A DNA stretch of 22,061 nucleotides from an uncultured Acetatifactor sp. (GTDB taxonomy: Bacteria; Bacillota; Clostridia; Lachnospirales; Lachnospiraceae). Position numbers and translations under genes: made by a program. Positions 6,519-13,651 of this stretch are shown here, piece by piece. How positions within the stretch are numbered: position 1 is the first letter of the stretch; every line of letters begins with the position of its first letter. The stretch is taken from the NCBI GenBank assembly GCA_910577035.1, contig CAJTKW010000066.1, forward strand, positions 1 through 22,061. Reading direction: 5' to 3'. The notes under the pieces were generated by a model. It did not search any database. It was not told the origin of the DNA and saw nothing but the letters and a program-made list of their open reading frames with translations.

Positions 6519-6523
6519 TCAAA

Positions 6524-6541
6524 AACCGTGGGTCCACGGTT
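6524..6541 (+). repeat. Perfect 8-bp palindrome before rplE
   Basis: AACCGTGG (6524-6531) and CCACGGTT (6534-6541) are perfectly complementary around a 2-base centre; as RNA a 4-base or larger loop would leave about 7 pairs. The GGAAGGAG ribosome binding site of rplE starts two bases later. No T tract follows, so it is not an intrinsic terminator. A role in rplE translation or RNA stability is possible. Confidence 0.55.
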
Positions 6542-6559
6542 GGGAAGGAGAAGCACAAA

Positions 6560-7102
6560 GTGGCTAGATTAAAAGATTTGTACTACGACGAAATCGTAGA
6601 TGCTATGACGAAGAAGTTTGGATATAAGAACAGTATGGAAGTTCCCAAGCTTGTAAAGATCGTTGTCAATATGGGTGTCGGCGAGGCGAAGGATAATGCC
6701 AAGATCCTGGAGAATGCAGTATCCGATATGGAGACCATTACCGGACAGAAGGCGGTTCTGACCAAGGCGAAGAATTCTATTGCCAACTTCAAGATCCGTG
6801 AAGGCATGGACATTGGCTGTAAGACCACGCTGCGCGGCGAGAAAATGTATGAGTTCCTGGATCGGCTTGTGAACCTTGCGCTGCCCCGCGTGCGTGACTT
6901 CAGGGGTGTCAATCCCAATGCTTTTGACGGCAGAGGGAACTATGCGCTTGGTATCAAGGAACAGTACATTTTCCCTGAGATTGAGTATGATAAGATAGAC
7001 AAGACCAGAGGTATGGACGTCATTTTTGTCACCACGGCAAAGACGGACGAGGAAGCCAGAGAGCTGTTGACGCTGTTCAATATGCCTTTCGCAAAACAAT
7101 AA
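6560..7102 (+). CDS. rplE: 50S ribosomal protein L5
   Basis: L5 binds 5S rRNA in the central protuberance and contacts P-site tRNA. The start is GTG at 6560, after GGAAGGAG, giving MARLKDLYYDEIVDAM and 180 residues, the family size (about 179). Signatures are VNMGVGEAKDN, ITGQKAVLTKAKNSIANFKIREGM and FDGRGNYALGIKEQYIFPEI. A palindrome lies directly before the ribosome binding site. rpsZ follows after 14 bases with its own AAGGAGG. Confidence 0.98.
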   Translation: MARLKDLYYDEIVDAMTKKFGYKNSMEVPKLVKIVVNMGVGEAKDNAKILENAVSDMETITGQKAVLTKAKNSIANFKIREGMDIGCKTTLRGEKMYEFLDRLVNLALPRVRDFRGVNPNAFDGRGNYALGIKEQYIFPEIEYDKIDKTRGMDVIFVTTAKTDEEARELLTLFNMPFAKQ

Positions 7103-7116
7103 GGAGGTAAATTTTC

Positions 7117-7302
7117 ATGGCTAAAACATCATTAAAGATTAAGCAGCAGCGTAAGCCTAAGTTTTCCACACAGGCTTATACACGTTGCAAGATTTGTGGC
7201 CGTCCCCACGCTTACTTGAGAAAGTACGGCATTTGCAGAGTTTGCTTCCGCGAACTGGCATATAAGGGTGAGATTCCCGGCGTGAAGAAAGCAAGCTGGT
7301 AA
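7117..7302 (+). CDS. rpsZ: 30S ribosomal protein S14, zinc-binding type Z
   Basis: S14 completes the 30S head late in assembly. The 61-residue length and two CxxC pairs (C24/C27 and C40/C43) mark the short zinc-ribbon form found in most Firmicutes, as opposed to the long zinc-free paralog sometimes made under zinc limitation. The end GEIPGVKKASW is the family C-terminus. AAGGAGG precedes the ATG at 7117. An unusually long 308-base gap follows before rpsH, in a region where spc genes normally nearly touch. Confidence 0.98.
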   Translation: MAKTSLKIKQQRKPKFSTQAYTRCKICGRPHAYLRKYGICRVCFRELAYKGEIPGVKKASW

Positions 7303-7380
7303 GTGTGAGAAGAATTTCTAAGACGCCCAAAAAGTCGTCTAAGAAATTCTACGGTTCGCAAAGCGGATCTTTCTCACACT
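7302..7380 (+). repeat. Nested inverted repeat after rpsZ
   Basis: An outer perfect 10-bp arm pair AGTGTGAGAA/TTCTCACACT (7302-7311 with 7371-7380) encloses an inner 15-bp pair (7311-7325 with 7336-7350, one mismatch, loop CCCAAAAAGT). The left arm begins on the last base of the rpsZ stop. The 79-bp block could be a miniature element with terminal inverted repeats or a large RNA hairpin. There is no gene in it. Confidence 0.7.
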
Positions 7381-7610
7381 GAAAAACCCAAGCGGGCAAG
7401 CCCGCTGTGGACAGCGTTTTTCTTACCGATTGTTTGTGCCGCCAACAGCGGCACTGTCGCCGGAGGCGGATTCTTCCGGCAGATTCCAAACGAGAAACCG
7501 GGAGCAGCGGAAGCTGCGCAAATGCGAAGCGTTTGAGTGTGCGGGAGGATCTTGCAGAAAAATCAGGCGCGAGTGAAAAGAGAATAGGAGTATAAGGAGG
7601 AAGTCACAAA
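7381..7610 (+). other. Hairpin-rich noncoding block before rpsH
   Basis: No gene is supported here; a 62-codon + strand frame (7407-7595) has no ribosome binding site or recognisable product. Hairpins seen: GAAAAAC/GTTTTTC (7381-7387 with 7416-7422) enclosing AGCGGGC/GCCCGCT (7391-7397 with 7400-7406) and the overlapping GCTGT/ACAGC (7404-7408 with 7411-7415); GTGCCGC/GCGGCAC (7436-7442 with 7448-7454); GCCGGA/TCCGGC (7459-7464 with 7475-7480); GCAGC/GCTGC (7504-7508 with 7513-7517). The first is terminator-like on either strand. The AAGGAGG of rpsH closes the block. It looks like one or more intergenic repeat elements inserted in the operon. Confidence 0.55.
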
Positions 7611-8012
7611 ATGACAATGAGTGATCCTATCGCAGATATGCTTACAAGAATCCGTAATGCAAATACTGCAAAGCACGATACAGTTGACGTGCCCGCTTCC
7701 AAAATGAAGATGTCCATTGCACAGATACTTCTGGATGAGGGATATATAAGCAAATATAATGTTACCGAAGACGGCAGCTTTAAGACAATTCATATCACTT
7801 TAAAGTATGGCGCGGATAAGAATGAAAAGATTATCTCCGGTATTAAGAGAATTTCAAAGCCCGGCCTTCGTGTATACGCGAACAAGGATGAGCTTCCCAA
7901 GGTTCTGGGCGGCCTGGGTATTGCGATTCTTTCCACCAATCAGGGTGTTATCACCGATAAGAAGGCAAGGGAGCTGAAGGTCGGCGGAGAAGTGCTTGCA
8001 TTTGTATGGTAA
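7611..8012 (+). CDS. rpsH: 30S ribosomal protein S8
   Basis: S8 binds the central domain of 16S rRNA and in Escherichia coli is the translational repressor of the spc operon. The 133 residues (typical 130-132) show MTMSDPIADMLTRIRNAN, RVYANKDELPKVLGGLGIAILSTNQGVITDKKAR and the C-terminal GGEVLAFVW. AAGGAGG precedes the ATG at 7611. It lies downstream of the 308-base hairpin block, which separates it from rpsZ. Confidence 0.98.
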   Translation: MTMSDPIADMLTRIRNANTAKHDTVDVPASKMKMSIAQILLDEGYISKYNVTEDGSFKTIHITLKYGADKNEKIISGIKRISKPGLRVYANKDELPKVLGGLGIAILSTNQGVITDKKARELKVGGEVLAFVW

Positions 8013-8039
8013 TACTATGTTTACGTTTTGTCCCTGAAG

Positions 8040-8059
8040 AAATCTGCAGGCAGATTTTT
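8040..8059 (+). repeat. Hairpin with short T run between rpsH and rplF
   Basis: AAATCTGC (8040-8047) and GCAGATTT (8050-8057) are complementary, followed by two more T residues. The stem is AT-rich and the loop tight, so it would be a weak terminator at best. The rest of the 88-base gap is AT-rich and ends in the AGGAGG of rplF. Confidence 0.4.
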
Positions 8060-8100
8060 CGAATAATAATGGTTCTAATAATATAATAGGAGGTACGGGC

Positions 8101-8643
8101 ATGTCACGTATAGGTAGAATGCCAATCGCGATCCCCGCAGGCGTTACTGTGGAGGTTGCAGAAAATAACAAGGTGACCGTGAAAGGTCCCAAGGGTACTC
8201 TGGAGAGAGTATTACCTGCCGAGATGGAGATTAAGGTTGAGGGTGCTGAGGTATCGGTAAGCAGACCCAATGATTTGAAGAGGATGAAATCCCTTCACGG
8301 CCTGACCAGAACGCTGATCCACAACATGGTAGTCGGTGTTACCGACGGATTTGAGAAGAAGCTGGAGGTAAACGGCGTCGGCTACAGGGCAGCCAAGAGC
8401 GGCAAGAAGCTGACCCTGAACCTGGGGTATTCTCATCCGGTGGAGATGGAGGATCCCGACGGGATCGAGACTGTTGTACAGGATCAGAATGTCATTATCG
8501 TCAAGGGTATCGATAAAGAAAAGGTTGGTCAATTTGCGGCTGACATCAGAGACAAGAGGAGACCTGAGCCTTACAAGGGCAAGGGCATAAAGTATGCTGA
8601 TGAGACGATCAGGCGTAAAGTTGGTAAGACCGGTAAGAAATAA
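8101..8643 (+). CDS. rplF: 50S ribosomal protein L6
   Basis: L6 lies near the sarcin-ricin loop and the factor-binding site of the 50S subunit. The 180-residue product is of family length (about 178) with two similar domains, beginning MSRIGRMPIAIPAGVTVEV and ending in the signature PEPYKGKGIKYADETIRRKVGKTGKK. AGGAGG precedes the ATG at 8101. rplR follows closely. Confidence 0.98.
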   Translation: MSRIGRMPIAIPAGVTVEVAENNKVTVKGPKGTLERVLPAEMEIKVEGAEVSVSRPNDLKRMKSLHGLTRTLIHNMVVGVTDGFEKKLEVNGVGYRAAKSGKKLTLNLGYSHPVEMEDPDGIETVVQDQNVIIVKGIDKEKVGQFAADIRDKRRPEPYKGKGIKYADETIRRKVGKTGKK

Positions 8644-8663
8644 CAGATAAGGAGAGTATGAAG

Positions 8664-9032
8664 ATGGTTAACAAGAAATCAAGAAAAGAAGTACGTGTGA
8701 AAAAGCACATGAGAATTCGTAACCGCTTCAGTGGCACTGCGGAGAGACCTCGTCTGGCGGTGTTCCGGAGCAATAATCATATGTATGCTCAAATTATCGA
8801 TGATACAGTTGGGAATACATTAGCATCTGCTTCCACGGTGGAGAAAGCCGTCAGGGACGAGCTGGAAAAGACCAATAACGTTGACGCGGCAGCATACCTG
8901 GGAACCGTCATTGCCAAGAGGGCAATTGAGAAGGGGATCAAGGAGGTTGTTTTTGACAGAGGCGGCTTTATATATCATGGCAAGGTCGCGGCATTAGCCG
9001 ATGCAGCCAGAGAAGCTGGTCTGGAATTCTAG
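8664..9032 (+). CDS. rplR: 50S ribosomal protein L18
   Basis: L18 binds 5S rRNA in the central protuberance. From ATG 8664 the product is 122 residues, starting MVNKKSRKEVRVKKHMRIRNR. The in-frame ATG at 8658 is possible but lies only three bases after AAGGAG (8649-8654), while 8664 has a 9-base spacer and matches relatives better. Core signatures are GTAERPRLAVFRSNNHMYAQIIDD and VFDRGGFIYHGKVAALADAAREAGLEF. Confidence 0.95.
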   Translation: MVNKKSRKEVRVKKHMRIRNRFSGTAERPRLAVFRSNNHMYAQIIDDTVGNTLASASTVEKAVRDELEKTNNVDAAAYLGTVIAKRAIEKGIKEVVFDRGGFIYHGKVAALADAAREAGLEF

Positions 9033-9056
9033 GAAAGGAAGAGGAAGGAATACATC

Positions 9057-9566
9057 ATGAAACACACAGTCATAGATGCAAGCCAGTTAGAGTTGAATGA
9101 TAAGGTCGTTACCATCAAGCGTGTGGCAAAAACCGTCAAGGGCGGACGTAACATGCGTTTTACAGCCCTGGTCGTAGTCGGCGACGGCAATGGCCACGTA
9201 GGCGCGGGTCTGGGAAAAGCGGTTGAAATTCCGGAGGCAATCCGTAAAGGGAAGGAAGATGCGATGAAGCATATCGTTACGGTTGCGCTGGATCAGAACA
9301 ATTCCATCACCCATGACTTTGTCGGCAAATACGGTTCTGCAAATGTTTTGCTGAAGAAGGCTCCCGATGGTACAGGTATCATCGCCGGCGGTCCTGCCCG
9401 TGTGGTCTGTGAGCTTGCAGGCATCAAGAATATCCGTACCAAGTCCCTTGGCTCTAACAACAAGCAGAATGTTGTCCTTGCGACGATCACGGGATTAAGT
9501 CAGCTGAAGAGCCCTGAAGAGGTGGCGAAGAGCCGTGGTAAGTCTGTTGAAGAGATCATGGCGTAA
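9057..9566 (+). CDS. rpsE: 30S ribosomal protein S5
   Basis: S5 acts in decoding accuracy and mRNA unwinding, between the 30S head and body; spectinomycin contacts its loop. The 169 residues carry the dsRNA-binding-like N-terminal fold (KVVTIKRVAKTVKGGRNMRFTALVVVGDGNGHVGAGLGKA) and the C-terminal domain with GTGIIAGGPARVVCELAGI. A purine-rich GGAAGAGGAAGG site precedes the ATG at 9057. Confidence 0.98.
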   Translation: MKHTVIDASQLELNDKVVTIKRVAKTVKGGRNMRFTALVVVGDGNGHVGAGLGKAVEIPEAIRKGKEDAMKHIVTVALDQNNSITHDFVGKYGSANVLLKKAPDGTGIIAGGPARVVCELAGIKNIRTKSLGSNNKQNVVLATITGLSQLKSPEEVAKSRGKSVEEIMA

Positions 9567-9583
9567 AGAAATGGAGGCTAATT

Positions 9584-9769
9584 ATGGCAGATAAGAAGTT
9601 GAAGATCACTTTGGTGAAGTCCACTATTGGCGCTGTGCCTAAGAACAGGGAAATCGTCAAATCCATGGGTCTGCGCAAGATCGGCAGTTCCGTTGTACTG
9701 CCTGACAATGACGCGACAAAGGGACAGATTCGCCTGGTTGGTCATTTACTGAAAGTAGAAGAAGTATAA
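9584..9769 (+). CDS. rpmD: 50S ribosomal protein L30
   Basis: L30 is a small 50S surface protein. The 61-residue product has the expected length and pattern KLKITLVKSTIGAVPKNREIVKSMGLRKIGSSVVLPDN followed by GQIRLVGHLLKVEEV. ATGGAGG lies upstream of the ATG at 9584. It occupies its usual place between rpsE and rplO. Confidence 0.97.
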   Translation: MADKKLKITLVKSTIGAVPKNREIVKSMGLRKIGSSVVLPDNDATKGQIRLVGHLLKVEEV

Positions 9770-9788
9770 GTCGAAGGAGGTGTTAGAA

Positions 9789-10226
9789 ATGGAATTATCC
9801 AATTTGAGACCCGCTGAAGGTTCCAAGCACAACGATTTCAGAAGGGGCCGTGGGCACGGTTCAGGAAACGGTAAGACCGCAGGCAAGGGGCATAAAGGGC
9901 AGAAGGCACGTTCCGGAGCCCCCAGGATCGGTTTTGAAGGCGGACAGATGCCGCTGTACAGACGTATCCCCAAGAGAGGCTTTACCAACAGGAACACAAA
10001 GGAGATCGTAGCGATCAACCTGAATGCCCTTGAGCGTTTTGAGGATGGCGCAACGGTAGATGTAAGTACATTGGTTGAGGCCGGCGTAATTAAGAATCCC
10101 AGAGATGGCATTAAGATACTCGGAAACGGAGAACTTACCAAAAAGCTCAATGTCAGGGTAAACGCATATAGTGAATCCGCAAAAGCAAAGATTGAGGCTC
10201 TTGGTGGAACGGCAGAGGTGATTTAA
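9789..10226 (+). CDS. rplO: 50S ribosomal protein L15
   Basis: L15 is an extended protein that helps late 50S assembly. The ATG at 9789 gives MELSNLRPAEGS and 145 residues, the usual size; a GTG three codons upstream (9780) lies inside the AAGGAGG site (9774-9780) and is rejected. The N-terminal third is the expected flexible basic glycine-rich extension (GRGHGSGNGKTAGKGHKGQKAR, within residues 20-41), followed by GFEGGQMPLYRRIPKRGF. The TAA overlaps the secY ATG by one base, as often found. Confidence 0.97.
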   Translation: MELSNLRPAEGSKHNDFRRGRGHGSGNGKTAGKGHKGQKARSGAPRIGFEGGQMPLYRRIPKRGFTNRNTKEIVAINLNALERFEDGATVDVSTLVEAGVIKNPRDGIKILGNGELTKKLNVRVNAYSESAKAKIEALGGTAEVI

Positions 10227-11560
10227 TGTTTACAACGCTGAAAAACGCATTCAAAATTAAGGAGCTCAGACAAAAGATCCTGTTCACCTTCGCCATGCTG
10301 GTTGTGATCCGTTTCGGATCACAGCTGCCTGTGCCGGGGGTAGACGGGAATGTTTTCCGTCAGTGGTTCTCTGACCAGTCCAACGGTGCGTTCAGTTTCT
10401 TTGATGCGATTACGGGTGGTTCCTTCAGCAGCATGTCCATTCTTGCGTTGAACATTACCCCGTATATTACATCTTCCATCATTATGCAGCTGCTTACCAT
10501 TGCTATCCCCAAGCTGGAGGAGATGCAGCGTGACGGCGAAGACGGAAGAAAGAAAATCGTGTCCATTACAAGGTATGTCACGGTAGCGCTGGCAATTATC
10601 CAGTCTACAGCCATGGCGATCGGCTTTGGGCATCAGGGTTATCTGGAAGGCTACAGCACCATGAGCGGCGGGCTCAAGGCATTGAGCATTATCTGTTCTG
10701 TGACTGCGCTTACCGCGGGCAGTGCGTTCCTGATGTGGGTCGGTGAGAGAATCACCGAAAAGGGAATCGGAAACGGTATTTCCATTGTCCTGGTCATCAA
10801 TATCATATCCAGGCTGCCGGAGGACCTGAAGACATTGTTCGATCAGTTTGTTTTCGGAAAAGCACCGGCGACTGCGATTTTGGCGGCAGCAATTATCATT
10901 GCCATTATTGTGGCCATGGTGGTCCTGGTTATCATCCTCAATGACGGTACACGGAAGATTCCCGTGCAGTATGCAAACAAGGTGCAGGGCAGGAAGATGG
11001 TGGGAGGGCAGACCTCCAACATCCCGCTGAAGGTAAATACGGCAGGTGTTATCCCCGTCATTTTTGCCCAGTCTCTTCTGCAGCTTCCCCTTATTATCTC
11101 TTCTTTTGCGGGATATAACGGAACGGGTGTGTGGAGTGAAATCCTGAAGTACCTGAATTCAACTTACTGGTGCAATCCCAAGCAGCTGAAGTATTCCATC
11201 GGCCTGCTGGTGTATATCGTCTTGATTGTTTTCTTTGCATATTTCTATACGTCCATCACGTTTAACCCGCTGATGGTTGCCGACAATATGAAAAAGCAGG
11301 GCGGCTTTATCCCGGGCATCAGACCCGGAAAGCCCACCAGCGATTACCTGAACAGGGTATTGAATTATATTGTGTTTATCGGCGCGATCGGTCTGACTGT
11401 TGTGGCAGTCCTTCCTTATATCTTCAGCGGCGTGTTTAACGCGAATGTATCCTTTGGCGGCACCAGCCTGATTATTATTGTCAGCGTTGTGCTGGAAACC
11501 ATGAAGCAGGTGGAATCACAGATGCTGGTACGCAATTACAAGGGATTTTTGGAGAAGTAG
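10226..11560 (+). CDS. secY: Preprotein translocase subunit SecY
   Basis: SecY is the protein-conducting channel of the inner membrane, working with SecE, SecG and the SecA motor. The 444 residues form about ten hydrophobic segments. Recognisable parts are the plug-side GSQLPVPGVD near residues 31-41, GGSFSSMSILALNITPYITSSIIMQLL, the conserved loop NIPLKVNTAGVIPVIFAQSLL and the cytosolic ribosome/SecA-binding loop with NPLMVADNMKKQGGFIPGIRPGKPT. The start overlaps the rplO stop by one base, coupling channel and ribosome synthesis. A strong terminator follows 26 bases after the stop. Confidence 0.98.
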   Translation: MFTTLKNAFKIKELRQKILFTFAMLVVIRFGSQLPVPGVDGNVFRQWFSDQSNGAFSFFDAITGGSFSSMSILALNITPYITSSIIMQLLTIAIPKLEEMQRDGEDGRKKIVSITRYVTVALAIIQSTAMAIGFGHQGYLEGYSTMSGGLKALSIICSVTALTAGSAFLMWVGERITEKGIGNGISIVLVINIISRLPEDLKTLFDQFVFGKAPATAILAAAIIIAIIVAMVVLVIILNDGTRKIPVQYANKVQGRKMVGGQTSNIPLKVNTAGVIPVIFAQSLLQLPLIISSFAGYNGTGVWSEILKYLNSTYWCNPKQLKYSIGLLVYIVLIVFFAYFYTSITFNPLMVADNMKKQGGFIPGIRPGKPTSDYLNRVLNYIVFIGAIGLTVVAVLPYIFSGVFNANVSFGGTSLIIIVSVVLETMKQVESQMLVRNYKGFLEK

Positions 11561-11566
11561 GTTTGG

Positions 11567-11581
11567 GGAAGCGGCGCTTCC
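11567..11581 (+). repeat. Small hairpin after secY
   Basis: GGAAGC (11567-11572) pairs with GCTTCC (11576-11581) around GGC. It stands five bases upstream of the larger terminator stem and may protect the transcript end or slow polymerase; no function is shown. Confidence 0.45.
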
Positions 11582-11586
11582 TGGAG

Positions 11587-11615
11587 TCGCGCAGGGTTAC
11601 CCCTGCGCGATTTTT
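11587..11615 (+). terminator. Intrinsic terminator between secY and adk
   Basis: A perfect 10-bp GC-rich stem TCGCGCAGGG/CCCTGCGCGA (11587-11596 with 11601-11610) with a TTAC loop is followed by T5 (11611-11615). This is a textbook rho-independent signal, yet adk starts 39 bases later on the same strand with no clear promoter between, so termination is probably partial or adk has a promoter inside secY. Confidence 0.85.
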
Positions 11616-11654
11616 GCAACGGTCCGGAAGGGATCGAACTAAACGGAGGTAAAT

Positions 11655-12296
11655 ATGAAGATTATTATGTTAGGTGCACCCGGCGCGGGAAAAGGCACGC
11701 AGGCAAAAATGATTGCTGAGAAGTACGGGATTCCCCACATTTCCACAGGCGACATTTTCAGGGCAAATATCAAGAACGGCACGGAGCTTGGAACGGAAGC
11801 AAAGAAGTACATGGACCAGGGGCTTTTGGTTCCCGATGAGCTGACGGTGAAAATTCTGCTGGACCGGGTGTCCCGGGAGGACTGCGGGAAGGGATATGTG
11901 CTGGACGGTTTTCCCAGAACCATTCCTCAGGCAGAGGTTCTGGATGAGGCTTTGAACAAGCTGGGTGAGAAAATTGATTTTGCTGTCAATGTAGACGTGC
12001 CGGATGAAAATATTGTCAGGAGAATGTCGGGCAGGCGTGCATGCTTAAAGTGCGGCGCAACTTATCATGTAGAACATATTCCGCCGAAAAAAGAAGGTGT
12101 CTGTGATACCTGCGGAAGTGAGCTGGTGCTTCGTGACGATGATAAGCCGGAGACGGTTTCAAACCGCCTGAAGGTGTACCATGAACAGACCCAGCCCCTG
12201 ATCGATTTTTATACGGCAAAGGGTATCCTGAAGACCGTAGACGGAACGATGGATATGAAGGATGTATTTGCTTCCATAACGGATATACTGGGGTAA
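11655..12296 (+). CDS. adk: Adenylate kinase, zinc-LID type
   Basis: Catalyses ATP + AMP to 2 ADP in the cytoplasm. The 213-residue product has the P-loop GAPGAGKGT (7-15), the AMP-binding STGDIFRA region (30-37) and DGFPRT (84-89). The LID domain carries four cysteines, C130, C133, C150 and C153, the structural zinc site common in Gram-positive long-type adenylate kinases. ACGGAGG precedes the ATG at 11655. It follows the secY terminator and precedes map by 5 bases, the usual secY-adk-map order. Confidence 0.98.
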   Translation: MKIIMLGAPGAGKGTQAKMIAEKYGIPHISTGDIFRANIKNGTELGTEAKKYMDQGLLVPDELTVKILLDRVSREDCGKGYVLDGFPRTIPQAEVLDEALNKLGEKIDFAVNVDVPDENIVRRMSGRRACLKCGATYHVEHIPPKKEGVCDTCGSELVLRDDDKPETVSNRLKVYHEQTQPLIDFYTAKGILKTVDGTMDMKDVFASITDILG

Positions 12297-12301
12297 GTTC
12301 C

Positions 12302-13057
12302 ATGGCTATCATTATTAAGAAAGAAGAACAGATAAAATTGATCCGGGAATCCTGCAGACGGCTGGCCCTGGTACATCAGGAGCTGGAGGGGTTTATCAGG
12401 CCCGGAATTTCCACAAAGGATATTGACATTTTCGGAGATCAGTTGATTCGAAAGCTGGAAGGGATACCGAATTTTCTTCATTATCATGGCTATCCGGCAA
12501 GTATCTGTGTGTCGGTCAACGACGAGGTGGTACATGGTATTCCAAACAAGCACCGTATCCTGCAGGAAGGCGACATTGTCAGTCTGGATGCAGGTATGAT
12601 CTATAAGGGATACCATTCCGACGCTGCAAGAACCCACGGGGTGGGCAAGATCAGTGCCGAAGCCAGGCAGCTGATTGAAGTGACGAAGCAGAGCTTTTTC
12701 GAGGGTATAAAGGAGGCAAAAGCCGGAAACCATCTGTACAGTATTTCCAACGCGATTGCTGCCTATGTGAAGCCGTATGGCTATGGCATTGTCAGGGATC
12801 TGGTAGGTCACGGTGTGGGGACGGAGCTTCATGAGGATCCGCAGATACCTAACTTTGCGCAGATCAAGAAAGGCCCCAGAATCCGTCCGGGAATGACGCT
12901 TGCCGTTGAGCCCATGATAAACATGGGACGGGGAGACGTGGAGTGGCTGGACGATGATTGGACGGTAGTGACGGAGGACGGTTCGCTTTCCGCTCACTAT
13001 GAGAACACTATCCTGATCACGGAAGACGGTGAGCCGGAGATTTTGACTCTCTATTAA
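12302..13057 (+). CDS. map: Methionine aminopeptidase type I
   Basis: Removes the initiator methionine from new proteins. The 251-residue product has all five expected metal ligands, D96, D107, H170, E203 and E234 (one less than Escherichia coli numbering), plus the substrate-side histidines H78 (VVHGIP) and H177 (ELHEDP). There is no N-terminal SEC-C or zinc-finger extension, so it is the short class Ia form. The start at 12302 lies 5 bases after adk; a recognisable ribosome binding site within the adk end (ACTGGGGTAAG) is weak. Confidence 0.97.
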   Translation: MAIIIKKEEQIKLIRESCRRLALVHQELEGFIRPGISTKDIDIFGDQLIRKLEGIPNFLHYHGYPASICVSVNDEVVHGIPNKHRILQEGDIVSLDAGMIYKGYHSDAARTHGVGKISAEARQLIEVTKQSFFEGIKEAKAGNHLYSISNAIAAYVKPYGYGIVRDLVGHGVGTELHEDPQIPNFAQIKKGPRIRPGMTLAVEPMINMGRGDVEWLDDDWTVVTEDGSLSAHYENTILITEDGEPEILTLY

Positions 13058-13067
13058 AGGAGGGAAC

Positions 13068-13346
13068 ATGACAGGACGATTTGCAGTTTCCCTGGCCGGA
13101 CATGACAGGGGAGTCCTCTATGTGATCGTGGCGGAGGAAGGGGACTTCGTATATTTATCGGACGGCAGGTTAAGACCGCCGGACAGACCCAAGAAAAAGC
13201 GTAAAAAGCACATTCAGCCCATGAAAGCGGAAGTGGACAGGGAACTGAGGACGAAGCTTTCAACAGGCGGGACAGTCAGACCGGAAGAGATCAGATACGC
13301 TATAAAGCAAACAAAAATAGTGGAGGAAATATATGTCAAAGAGTGA
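13068..13346 (+). CDS. Small KOW-domain RNA-binding protein (YbzG/L14e-like)
   Basis: The 92-residue product has an N-terminal half resembling a KOW/SH3-like barrel (SLAGHDRGVLYVIVAEEGDFVYLSDGRLR, about 8-36), then a very basic stretch PPDRPKKKRKKHI (37-49) and a helical C-terminal part. Genes of this kind sit between map and infA in many Firmicutes (ybzG in Bacillus subtilis) and are annotated as KOW or L14e-like RNA-binding proteins; the exact role is unknown. A strong AAAGGAGGG overlaps the map stop. Its last 14 bases overlap infA, suggesting coupling with initiation factor synthesis. Confidence 0.8.
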   Translation: MTGRFAVSLAGHDRGVLYVIVAEEGDFVYLSDGRLRPPDRPKKKRKKHIQPMKAEVDRELRTKLSTGGTVRPEEIRYAIKQTKIVEEIYVKE

Positions 13347-13551
13347 TGTAATCGAGATTGAGGGAACTGTGGTGGAAAAGCTGCCCAATACCATGTTTCA
13401 GGTTGAGCTGGAGAACGGACACCGGGTGCTGGCGCATATCAGCGGCAAGCTGCGCCAGAATTTCATCCGTATCCTCCCCGGCGACAAGGTGACGCTGGAG
13501 CTGTCGCCTTACGATCTGAGCAAGGGGCGTATTATCTGGAGGGATAAATAA
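13333..13551 (+). CDS. infA: Translation initiation factor IF-1
   Basis: IF-1 occupies the 30S A site during initiation. The 72-residue product is exactly family length, an OB fold beginning MSKSDVIEIEGTVVEKLPNTMFQVELENGH and ending LSKGRIIWR. The ATG at 13333 lies inside the end of the KOW gene, whose GTGGAGG-like sequence supplies the ribosome binding site. It is the last gene before the alpha-segment promoter. Confidence 0.98.
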   Translation: MSKSDVIEIEGTVVEKLPNTMFQVELENGHRVLAHISGKLRQNFIRILPGDKVTLELSPYDLSKGRIIWRDK

Positions 13552-13560
13552 CAAGTCTCG

Positions 13561-13594
13561 CAAAAGCGCATGGAAGCGCGATTTTGACTTCGCG
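13561..13594 (+). other. Alternative short hairpins after infA
   Basis: GCGC/GCGC (13566-13569 with 13576-13579), flanked by CAAAA and TTTTG, competes with CGCGA/TCGCG (13577-13581 with 13590-13594). The first is a weak terminator-like shape with a four-T run. It may limit read-through from infA, but is far less convincing than the terminator after secY. Confidence 0.3.
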
Positions 13595-13651
13595 GGGTGT
13601 CTGAACTGTTCCTTCGGTTACAATAATATCCAGAAAAAATTGAAATGGGGG

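Noticed and set aside
7407..7595. 62-codon frame in the rpsZ-rpsH gap
   Set aside because: No ribosome binding site, no recognisable protein, and it crosses several stable hairpins.
8082..8087. TATAAT before rplF
   Set aside because: No acceptable -35 box 16-18 bp upstream, and it lies directly at the rplF ribosome binding site in an AT-rich spacer.
12209..13069. 286-codon - strand frame opposite adk and map
   Set aside because: Both + strand enzymes are intact with all catalytic residues; the antisense product resembles nothing.
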